From Candidatus Geothermarchaeota archaeon (lineage in GTDB: Archaea; Thermoproteota; Nitrososphaeria; Geothermarchaeales; JAUWBL01): DNA of 5,318 nt. Within the stretch, counting starts at the first letter, position 1. Every line of letters begins with the position of its first letter. This document shows, piece after piece, positions 1-5,224 of the stretch. The translations under genes and the position numbers were made by a program. The stretch spans positions 1-5,318 of the forward strand of contig JAUWBL010000090.1 in NCBI GenBank assembly GCA_030601715.1. Reading direction: 5' to 3'. The notes under the pieces were generated by a model. The model was not told the DNA's origin. It did no database searches and was given only the letters and a program-made list of their open reading frames with translations.

Positions 1-710
1 GCCGGATCCACACCCTTGGGGCACACCGTGGAGCAGGCGCTGGCTAGGTGGCACCTCCACACCCCGTGGGGCTCGTCTATGAGAGCCAGCCTCTGGTGGA
101 GGCCCTCGTCTCGGGTGTCGATGCTGTATCGGGCTGCCTGAGCAAGGGACTGTGGTCCCAGGAACTCCAAGTCCGTGGCAACCGTTGGGCAGGCGGAGTA
201 GCAGAGTCCGCAGCGGATGCAATATGAGAACTGTAGGTAGTCTTCCAGCTCGTTCTCGGTCTGGTAGTACTCTGCGCTGGGCGCCTCCAGCTCTTCCGCG
301 TCGTCTCTGATGATGAAGGAGCGGACGGCTACGTGCTTGTCGAAGAAGTCGTCGAAGTCCGTGGCGAGGTCCCTGATGACAGGAAAGTTGAAGGATGGCT
401 TGACTTCTACCCTGTCGGTTTTCAGGTCGAGAACCTGGGTTTCACAGGCAAGGCGGGGGAGCCCGTTGATGATCATGCCGCATGATCCGCAGACTCCCAT
501 TCGGCACGAGAACCGTAGAGAGAGGGAGTGATCCAGCTTCTCCTTTATGTAGCGGAGGGCATCGAGCACCGTCATGCCTCTGGTGATCGGCACCGAGTAC
601 ACCTGGAATCGGGGTGGAACCCCTGACCTCGGATCTTCCCTCCGAACCGAGAAGACGACCTCCTTCTCCGCTTCCTGCCTTCCAGATTGCCTCCTCAAGG
701 TCTTGCTCAT
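1..710 (-). CDS. sdhB: Succinate dehydrogenase / fumarate reductase iron-sulfur subunit (partial, C-terminus off the left edge)
   Basis: This is the electron-transfer subunit of complex II. It passes electrons from the SdhA flavin to quinone in the membrane. I translated 236 codons from ATG at 710; the frame is still open at base 1. The N-terminal ferredoxin domain carries the [2Fe-2S] ligands C69, C74, C77 and C89 (CRMGVCGSC, then C). The C-terminal domain has C164, C167 and C170 plus C230 for [4Fe-4S], and C174, C220 and C226 for [3Fe-4S]. The C-x5-C spacing of C220 and C226 matches the classical [3Fe-4S] arrangement, not the variant with an extra cysteine. The sequence ends just after the conserved CPKG, so probably only a few tens of residues are missing. 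The gene starts 11 nt after the sdhD stop, with a good ribosome binding site overlapping that stop. It is the last gene of the block visible here. Direction (SQR or QFR) is not decidable from this subunit. Confidence 0.96.
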   Translation of the reverse strand, partial: MSKTLRRQSGRQEAEKEVVFSVRREDPRSGVPPRFQVYSVPITRGMTVLDALRYIKEKLDHSLSLRFSCRMGVCGSCGMIINGLPRLACETQVLDLKTDRVEVKPSFNFPVIRDLATDFDDFFDKHVAVRSFIIRDDAEELEAPSAEYYQTENELEDYLQFSYCIRCGLCYSACPTVATDLEFLGPQSLAQAARYSIDTRDEGLHQRLALIDEPHGVWRCHLASACSTVCPKGVDP

Positions 711-715
711 CTGGA

Positions 716-722
716 CTCCACC
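716..722 (-). promoter_or_regulatory. Ribosome binding site of sdhB
   Basis: GGTGGAG on the minus strand, with its first base inside the sdhD TAG stop and 5 nt before the sdhB ATG. It supports ATG 710 as the start and suggests translation follows directly from sdhD. Confidence 0.6.
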
Positions 723-1084
723 TAAAGCGTCAAGGCGACCAACACGGTGTAGGTTCCCCAGCCGAAGAAGGCCAAGCCGGCGACGACGAGGATCGCCACG
801 AGGAAACGTCTGAGAGAACGGTTGGGCAAGAGCTCTGAGATGATCGTTCTCACTCCGTAGATGCCGTGGTAGAAACCCGCTCCGAGGAAGAGAATGTACA
901 TGACCGTGTACAGGGGGTTGACCACCCTGGACCTGACCACGGGGAACTCGAGGCCTTCGGTCCTTCCTGGTCCCACAAAGGAGGTGAATGAGGCGAGATG
1001 GACGGTGACGGCGACGACGAGGACTATGGCGGTGGATATCTGAAGCAGCCACAAGGTAGACTCTCGCAGGCTCCGCCACCTCAC
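722..1084 (-). CDS. sdhD: Succinate dehydrogenase membrane anchor, cytochrome b-type (SdhD-like)
   Basis: This is a 120-residue integral membrane protein. It is assigned as the second anchor of complex II from its position between sdhC and sdhB and from its shape. Three hydrophobic helices lie at about residues 9-32, 56-82 and 92-118. His29 sits near the end of helix 1. His73 lies in helix 2 in a YHGIYGVR context that matches the haem-b ligand motif of SdhC/SdhD proteins (H-x-x-x-G-[IV]-R). The protein would help bind haem and quinone and hold SdhAB to the membrane. The start codon is GTG, sharing GTGA with the sdhC stop (4-nt overlap). No Shine-Dalgarno sequence is visible before it, so expression probably relies on translational coupling. 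Primary sequence of these anchors is poorly conserved, so the C/D labels are interchangeable; the anchor assignment itself is firm. Confidence 0.87.
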   Translation of the reverse strand: MRWRSLRESTLWLLQISTAIVLVVAVTVHLASFTSFVGPGRTEGLEFPVVRSRVVNPLYTVMYILFLGAGFYHGIYGVRTIISELLPNRSLRRFLVAILVVAGLAFFGWGTYTVLVALTL

Positions 1085-1551
1085 AACAGGAAGAGATACT
1101 CAAAGGCAGCGAAGGCCAGGAAGATGCCGCCTATGACCATGAGAGTCAAGAGAACCACTCTCGGAAGCTTCTGGACAACCACCTCACGGTACGGGTACAC
1201 CGGCCTCTTGGGTCGACCTAGCAGAAATCCCAGTTCCAGAAATCCCAGCCTGATGCCGTTGAGCCCGTGGAAGATGAGCGCGGCGATCATGAAAAACTCT
1301 CCGAGGTGAGCCATGGGCTGATTGTACGCGTCGATTATGTATTCAAAAGGCTCTCTGCCTCCCCCGAGGTAGCTCATGGAGTACACGTGGAGAAACAGCC
1401 AGGCCACGAGACCCACCCCCGTGATTCTGTGGAGAGTGTAGAGATATCGATCTAAGCGGTAGCCTCTTCCACCCAACCACCCTCTGATGCCCCAGCGGTT
1501 GCTGGGCATAGGCCGTTGGTCTTCAGCTCTGGGCTGTTTTCTTGGTCTCAT
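1081..1551 (-). CDS. sdhC: Succinate dehydrogenase cytochrome b556-type membrane anchor (SdhC)
   Basis: A 156-residue membrane anchor of complex II. A basic N-terminal tail (about residues 1-35) precedes the signature HRITG at 41-45, typical of SdhC. Three hydrophobic helices follow at about 43-62, 84-111 and 131-156. His95, in FHGLNGIR at the heart of helix 2, matches the conserved haem-b ligand of the family. His55 in helix 1 (LFLHVYS) is a second candidate ligand. The protein should bind haem and form the quinone site with SdhD. ATG 1551 is preferred over Met15 because GAGGAG lies 9 nt upstream of it, whereas nothing similar precedes Met15. The gene begins 16 nt after the sdhA stop and its stop overlaps the sdhD start. 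The segment after helix 2 contains a 15-nt near-perfect in-frame duplication encoding LGFLE/LGFLL. Confidence 0.92.
   Translation of the reverse strand: MRPRKQPRAEDQRPMPSNRWGIRGWLGGRGYRLDRYLYTLHRITGVGLVAWLFLHVYSMSYLGGGREPFEYIIDAYNQPMAHLGEFFMIAALIFHGLNGIRLGFLELGFLLGRPKRPVYPYREVVVQKLPRVVLLTLMVIGGIFLAFAAFEYLFLL
1219..1248 (-). repeat. 15-bp tandem duplication inside sdhC
   Basis: Two adjacent 15-nt units (1234-1248 and 1219-1233) are identical at 12 of 15 positions, including a shared 12-mer. Read on the coding strand they give LGFLE then LGFLL, residues 102-111 of SdhC, directly after the haem-ligand motif. The reading frame is kept. Confidence 0.75.
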
Positions 1552-1560
1552 GTGCGCAGT

Positions 1561-1566
1561 CTCCTC
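1561..1566 (-). promoter_or_regulatory. Ribosome binding site of sdhC
   Basis: GAGGAG on the minus strand in the 16-nt gap between the sdhA stop and sdhC, 9 nt before ATG 1551. It decides between Met1 and Met15 in favour of Met1. Confidence 0.6.
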
Positions 1567-1567
1567 T

Positions 1568-3286
1568 CTAATACCTTCTCTCTTCGGGCTTCCAACGCGT
1601 GATCACAACTTTGGAGTAGCTCATCTTGGGTTTCTTGGGGTCGTAGTGAACCAGGATATGCTTCAGCCACTTCTCGTCATCCCGTTTGGGATAGTCGAGC
1701 CTGGAGTGGGATCCTCTGGATTCTCTTCGTCTGTTGGCAGCCAAGACGGTGACTTGGGCGATGTCAAGCAGGTTCTCCAACTCTAGGGCCCCCGTGAGAT
1801 CGGTGTTGTAGGTCCTGCTCTTGTCCTCGACGACGACTCGCGAGAACCTCTCCTTCAGCTCCCCGATCCTCTCTGCCGCGTCACCGATGTCCTTTCCCGT
1901 CCTAAAGATCCCCACCTTGCTGTCCATCAGCGCTCTCAGCTCGTTTCCTATGGGGTAGAGGTCCTCTCCGGTTTCTCTCCCTAGGATCGTGTCGTAGATC
2001 CTCTTCTCCTCGGAGGCCGCCCCCTCTCTGTCAGGCTTCGAAGCAACTCCCCCTCTCATGATGTGCTGGGCTGCGTGTTCCCCCACTATCCTTCCCCATA
2101 CGAGGCATTCTGCTGTCGAGTTGGTGCCTAGCCTGTTGGCTCCGTGAATGCTGATGGATGTCGTCTCGCCGGCTGCCCACAGGCCCTTCAGTCCAGTGAA
2201 GCCGTCGATGTCTGTGTGGATGCCTCCCATGGTGTAGTGTGCGGTCGGACGGATCGGTATCGGGTCCTCTATGGGATCTACTCCTGCGAACTTTATGCAG
2301 ACCTCCCTGATCAGAGGCAACCTGACGTTGATGGTGTCGGCTCCCAGGTGGGTCAAGTCCAGCTGAACGTAGTGTAGGCCACGTGGACCCTCGAATCCCC
2401 TGCCATCCTGGATTTCCCGAATGACAGAGCGAGAGGTTATGTCCCTTGGGGCAAGCTCCATCTTCTCCGGGGCGTACTTCTCCATGAACCTCTCCCCATC
2501 TCGGTTGAGGAGGTGCCCCCCCTCGCCCCTGGCACCCTCCGATATGAGGATGCCCGATGGAACTAGCCCAGTGGGGTGAAACTGGACGAACTCCATGTCC
2601 TTCAGGGGCACTCCCCCTCTGTAAGCAATGGCCATTCCGTCACCTGTGCACGAGTGGGAGTTCGTGGTGAAATCGTAGAGCCTTCCTGCGCCTCCGGTGG
2701 CCAGGATCCCAGCTTTGGCGTTGATCACCTTGAAATCACCTGTCTTCATCTCGATAGCCGTGACTCCGGTGAAGAAGCCGTTGTTCCTCTGAATCGAGGT
2801 GACGAACCACTCGTCGTACTGGGTGATCCCCTCATACCTCTGGAGGGTGTCGAACATGACCGCCATCTCGAAGAATCCAGTCTTGTCGGCCGCGAAGCAA
2901 GCTCTAGGGTAGCTGTGCCCCCCGAAGGGCCGCTGGTTTACGCGACCGTCCTCGGTACGAGCCCACGGAAGGCCCCAGTGTTCAAGTAGCAGGATCTCCT
3001 GAGGTGCCAGTTTCACGAACCGCTCGACGGCGTCCTGGTCAGCCAGGAAATCCGCACCCTTGACGGTATCCCAGGCGTGGAGGTCGAAGCTGTCGCCATT
3101 GTCAGTCTGGAGAACCGCCGCTGTCCCCCCTTGAGCGCAGACGGAGTGCGATCGGCTCAGCTGGACCTTGGAGACTAGACCCACATCTATCTTACCTTTC
3201 CCCAGTCGCGAGATCTCTGTAACAGCTCTCAGACCGGCCAGCCCAGAGCCGATCACAACCACGTCGTGAGATATGGTTTCGGGCAC
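1568..3286 (-). CDS. sdhA: Succinate dehydrogenase / fumarate reductase flavoprotein subunit
   Basis: The catalytic subunit of complex II, interconverting succinate and fumarate at an FAD. Numbered from GTG 3286 (572 residues), the Rossmann motif GSGLAG is at 13-18. The SRSHSVCAQGG segment supplies His47, which links FAD covalently. Active-site residues are His237 (HPTG), Arg281 (RDITSR), His350 (HYTMGG) and Arg385 (HGANRLG). The C-terminal RESRGSHSRLDYPKRDD block is also intact, and length fits the family. The segment AADKTGFFEM recalls fumarate reductase FrdA (ADKTGF) more than E. coli SdhA (ADRTGH), while AQGG recalls SdhA, so direction is open. The frame can start at GTG 3295, 3292 or 3286. 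I chose 3286 because GAGGTG at 3298-3293 is a good ribosome binding site 6 nt before it and itself covers the 3295 codon. It lies about 35 nt after fumarase beta and 16 nt before sdhC. Confidence 0.97.
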   Translation of the reverse strand: MPETISHDVVVIGSGLAGLRAVTEISRLGKGKIDVGLVSKVQLSRSHSVCAQGGTAAVLQTDNGDSFDLHAWDTVKGADFLADQDAVERFVKLAPQEILLLEHWGLPWARTEDGRVNQRPFGGHSYPRACFAADKTGFFEMAVMFDTLQRYEGITQYDEWFVTSIQRNNGFFTGVTAIEMKTGDFKVINAKAGILATGGAGRLYDFTTNSHSCTGDGMAIAYRGGVPLKDMEFVQFHPTGLVPSGILISEGARGEGGHLLNRDGERFMEKYAPEKMELAPRDITSRSVIREIQDGRGFEGPRGLHYVQLDLTHLGADTINVRLPLIREVCIKFAGVDPIEDPIPIRPTAHYTMGGIHTDIDGFTGLKGLWAAGETTSISIHGANRLGTNSTAECLVWGRIVGEHAAQHIMRGGVASKPDREGAASEEKRIYDTILGRETGEDLYPIGNELRALMDSKVGIFRTGKDIGDAAERIGELKERFSRVVVEDKSRTYNTDLTGALELENLLDIAQVTVLAANRRRESRGSHSRLDYPKRDDEKWLKHILVHYDPKKPKMSYSKVVITRWKPEERRY

Positions 3287-3292
3287 AGTCAC

Positions 3293-3298
3293 CACCTC
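3293..3298 (-). promoter_or_regulatory. Ribosome binding site deciding the sdhA start
   Basis: GAGGTG on the minus strand, matching the GGAGGTG core complementary to archaeal 16S rRNA 3' ends. It sits 6 nt before GTG 3286. It overlaps the alternative in-frame start GTG 3295, which would then have no site of its own. Confidence 0.55.
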
Positions 3299-3321
3299 AT
3301 GAATGTCTCAAGAGACCCATC

Positions 3322-3918
3322 TCACGAGAGCCTCTCCAAGATCGTCTCTTTCCTGCGGCGAACCTGCTCGGACAGTTCAAGGTACAAGTTCCTTCCATGT
3401 GAGTCGATCGTGACGGACAGAGGTCCAAAGGCCTCAATGTCGAGCACCCAGAGAGCCTCGGGAACTCCAAGGTCCAGCCACAAGACATCTGCAACGTTCT
3501 TTATGGATTTCGCGGCCAAGGCGCCAGCGCCGCCTGTGAAGCTCCCGTACACACAACCAAACTTCTCCATAGCCTGGGTGGTCCTCGGGCCCATGCCCCC
3601 CTTGCCAACCACCACCCTAGGCTGGAACTCTTCGATGAACCTATCCTCGAACAGCTCCAAGCGCGTGCTAGTCGTGGGCCCAGCCGATACGACACTCCAT
3701 CTTCCATCTTCCTTGCGAACCAAAGGTCCACAGTGATACACTACCTTGCCACGGAACTCTACAGGGATGGCTTCACCTCGAGCCGCGAACTCAAGAGCCC
3801 TATGGTGAGCCTCATCCCTAGCCGTTATCATGGTGCCCGACAAGTACAGCGTGTCACCCGCTCGCAACGTTCTTATGTCCTCCTCAGAAACGGGCGTCGA
3901 CAATCGATACTCGGTCAC
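3322..3918 (-). CDS. fumB: Class I fumarate hydratase, beta subunit (C-terminal domain)
   Basis: The small subunit of a two-subunit, iron-sulfur-dependent fumarase that hydrates fumarate to malate in the cytoplasm. The 198 residues cover the complete beta domain (Fumerase_C type). Recognisable blocks are TARDEAHHRAL at 32-42, YHCGP at 61-65, SAGPTTSTR at 78-86, GKGGMG at 105-110, TGGAGAL at 128-134, LDLGVPEALWVL at 148-159 and IDSHG at 171-175. The family is shared with L-tartrate dehydratase (TtdB); fumarase is favoured because succinate dehydrogenase, which makes its substrate, follows in the same operon. The start is GTG 3918, overlapping the alpha-subunit stop as GTGA, consistent with coupled 1:1 synthesis. 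The gene letters follow archaeal usage and are not orthologues of E. coli fumA/fumB, which are fused single-chain enzymes. Confidence 0.93.
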   Translation of the reverse strand: MTEYRLSTPVSEEDIRTLRAGDTLYLSGTMITARDEAHHRALEFAARGEAIPVEFRGKVVYHCGPLVRKEDGRWSVVSAGPTTSTRLELFEDRFIEEFQPRVVVGKGGMGPRTTQAMEKFGCVYGSFTGGAGALAAKSIKNVADVLWLDLGVPEALWVLDIEAFGPLSVTIDSHGRNLYLELSEQVRRRKETILERLS

Positions 3919-4820
3919 TGTTCAGCACCGTCTGGGGCCGTGTGAGTCAAGTAGGTTACCTTACCATCCACAGAAATCTCAGCAGTAGCTCGTCTAGCCG
4001 CCCAGCACTGAATAGCGATTCCCACTGGAAGACTCGCAGGATGTCTGTGAGCATACTCGACGTTGACTCCTAGAACGGTTGTGTCCCCTCCCAACCCCAT
4101 TGCCCCGATCCCGAGTTCATTAGTGAGAGTCAACAGCTCTGATTCGAGAGCGGCGACTTGGGGGTCTGGGTGTCTATTGTCGACGGGTCGCAGGAGAGCC
4201 TTCTTCGCGAGCTTCAGAGATATATCGGCTCCGCCCCCCACGCCTACGCCAAGGATTATGGGGGGACACGGCTTCGCCCCAGCTTCGACCACAGTCTCTA
4301 TTACAGCCTTCTTGACGCCAGCTATCCCTTCGCCGGGCTTCAACATCTTGAGGCTGCATGTGTTTTCGCTGCCTCCACCCTTCGGAAGGACGGAGAGTCT
4401 GAGAGTGTCACCCTTGCCTATGTCGATGTTCACGTAGGGTATCATGTTCCCCGTGTTATCTCCGCTGTTCTCCCCGGTAAAGGGGTTGACCGCGTTCGGC
4501 CTTAGCGGAACTTCCTCAGTCGCCCTCTTCGTTCCCTCGGTGAGGATCTCACGGAGATCAGACAGAAGGGGAAAGTCTGACCCCACGTCTGCATAGAAGA
4601 TGATGGTTCCGGTGTCTTGGCACATGGGGATCTTGCCCTCGCCGGCGATCTCAAGGTTTCGGCTGATGGCGTCGAGCTGGGCCTTGGCTACATCTGACGA
4701 CTCCCTTGTCAAAGCCTTCCGGATCGCCTCAACCGCGTCGGCGGGGAGTTCCGTCTCCGCCAGCCTAAGCAGATTGACCGTTGTGTCCAGAACTACTTCC
4801 CTGAGCTCGCTAGGATCCAT
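3915..4820 (-). CDS. fumA: Class I fumarate hydratase, alpha subunit (N-terminal, [4Fe-4S]-binding domain)
   Basis: The large subunit of the two-subunit fumarase, carrying the catalytic [4Fe-4S] cluster. Numbered from ATG 4820 (301 residues), candidate cluster cysteines are C67 in MCQDTGT, C185 in KPCPPIILGVG and C272 in QCWAARR. These sit close to the positions known in E. coli TtdA (C71, C190, C277). Other family blocks are LRPNAVNP at 106-113, NTGNMIP at 122-128, KGGGSENTC at 147-155 and GLGGDTTVLGV at 242-252. ATG 4820 fits the family N-terminus, which begins about ten residues before the first helix (VVLDTTVNLLR). GTG 4844 in the same frame would add eight residues. Neither has a visible ribosome binding site, so the start is unsettled and may be leaderless. 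First gene of the operon, just downstream of a TATA-like box. Tartrate dehydratase is the alternative, made less likely by the sdh genes behind it. Confidence 0.93.
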   Translation of the reverse strand: MDPSELREVVLDTTVNLLRLAETELPADAVEAIRKALTRESSDVAKAQLDAISRNLEIAGEGKIPMCQDTGTIIFYADVGSDFPLLSDLREILTEGTKRATEEVPLRPNAVNPFTGENSGDNTGNMIPYVNIDIGKGDTLRLSVLPKGGGSENTCSLKMLKPGEGIAGVKKAVIETVVEAGAKPCPPIILGVGVGGGADISLKLAKKALLRPVDNRHPDPQVAALESELLTLTNELGIGAMGLGGDTTVLGVNVEYAHRHPASLPVGIAIQCWAARRATAEISVDGKVTYLTHTAPDGAEQ

Positions 4821-4867
4821 TTCAGAGCCAACACTTGGCACCACGGGCTTGGCTCATAATGATTCCC

Positions 4868-4882
4868 CATATACGTTATATA
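4868..4882 (-). promoter_or_regulatory. Candidate TATA-box promoter of the fum-sdh operon
   Basis: On the minus strand, TATATAA (4882-4876) is followed by a second AT element, TATATG (4873-4868), in otherwise GC-rich DNA. Archaeal transcripts usually begin about 25-27 nt after the box centre. The first element therefore points to a start near 4852-4854, and the second to one near 4844, exactly at the alternative GTG of fumA. No clear purine-rich BRE is seen upstream. The sequence is nearly symmetric, so it could also act on the plus strand. Confidence 0.5.
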
Positions 4883-4893
4883 CGGTACGTACA

Positions 4894-4913
4894 GCTGACG
4901 AGCGCTCGTGAGC
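4894..4913. promoter_or_regulatory. Inverted repeat upstream of the fum-sdh promoter (possible operator)
   Basis: A 20-bp inverted repeat in which nine of ten base pairs match. Its core, 4898-4909 (ACGAGCGCTCGT), is a perfect 12-bp palindrome. It lies 11 bp upstream of the TATA-like element on the operon side, where activators or regulators bind in archaeal promoters. With no loop it is more like a dimeric protein site than an RNA hairpin. The bound regulator, if any, is unknown. Confidence 0.35.
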
Positions 4914-5104
4914 ATCTAGTCATCGAGCCACGGCGAGGAGATCGCGAAGATCAAGGAATGCCAATTCGTAATCCAGGAACATATGGGCCATCTCTGCTCG
5001 GGAATCGGACCGTCGTTTTCACTTTCAATGGGTCCCCTCACTCCTGACGGGGTGAGGCTTAAGGAGCTCTTCTAGGACTCCGCTGGGTCTGGCGGTCGTT
5101 CACG
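4914..5104. other. Intergenic stretch without a supported gene
   Basis: This stretch separates the operon promoter region from the plus-strand zinc-ribbon gene. I see no tRNA, repeat array or recognisable protein in it. It holds a 9-bp hairpin at 5036-5057. A plus-strand frame, 4920-5075, is open with codon use like the real genes, but a TAG precedes it at 4917 and its only ATG is at 4983. A weak AT element, GCTTAAGG at 5057-5064, could be the box of the downstream small gene, about 41 nt before its ATG. Confidence 0.4.
5036..5057 (+). other. 9-bp hairpin with TGAC loop
   Basis: CCTCACTCC (5036-5044) pairs with GGGGTGAGG (5049-5057) around the loop TGAC, giving eight Watson-Crick pairs and one G-U pair in plus-strand RNA. 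No T-run follows, so it is not a standard terminator. It lies about 50 nt upstream of the zinc-ribbon ATG and could be a leader structure or incidental. Confidence 0.35.
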
Positions 5105-5224
5105 ATGGAACACATGACAGCAAGAACCACAGAGTGTCCAAACTGCGAAAAGGTCTACGACATCTCGAGCGCCAACCTAAGGATCTGCCCCAGATGTGGC
5201 TTCTGCCTAGTATGCGTCGGCTAG
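5105..5224 (+). CDS. Small six-cysteine zinc-ribbon-like protein
   Basis: A 39-residue open frame from ATG 5105 to TAG 5222-5224; Met4 (ATG 5114) is an alternative start. It contains C11-P-N-C14, a 13-residue spacer, then C28-P-R-C31-G-F-C34-L-V-C37, ending V-G-stop. Two CPxC knuckles at this spacing are what a minimal zinc ribbon needs: C11, C14, C28 and C31 would hold one zinc. The extra C34 and C37 continue the C-x2-C rhythm to the last residues, so another metal arrangement, or even an Fe-S cluster, cannot be excluded. Such small zinc ribbons are common in archaea and often bind nucleic acid or larger protein partners, but I do not recognise this one and assign no function. No clear ribosome binding site precedes either ATG; a leaderless or very short-leader mRNA is possible. 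It is divergent from the fum-sdh operon. Confidence 0.7.
   Translation: MEHMTARTTECPNCEKVYDISSANLRICPRCGFCLVCVG

Noticed and set aside
1..710. Absence of a complete open frame at the left end, which could suggest a pseudogene
   Set aside because: The minus-strand frame is open from ATG 710 to the window edge with all Fe-S cysteines in place; it is cut by the window, not broken.
998..1309. 103-residue plus-strand open frame across sdhC and sdhD
   Set aside because: Antisense to two membrane-anchor genes with helices and haem motifs; its sequence is low-complexity and basic.
2576..2989. 137-residue plus-strand open frame inside sdhA
   Set aside because: Antisense to the catalytic core of sdhA, with no recognisable motif.
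3305..3316. GTCTC-AA-GAGAC palindrome between fumarase beta and sdhA
   Set aside because: A 5-bp stem with a 2-nt loop is too tight for a hairpin and no T-run follows, so I do not call an internal terminator.
3266..3736. 156-residue plus-strand open frame over the fumarase beta gene
   Set aside because: It lies antisense to fumarase beta, which has clear family motifs, and its own composition (Ser/Pro/Arg-rich) is typical of a shadow frame.
4835..5047. 70-residue plus-strand open frame crossing the fum promoter
   Set aside because: It runs through the TATA-like element and inverted repeat, overlaps the fumarase alpha start, and its translation resembles no family; probably chance.
4914..5104. 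Possible tRNA or CRISPR repeat in the intergenic stretch
   Set aside because: No T-arm GTTCGAATC-like motif, no cloverleaf pairing and no spaced direct repeats were found.
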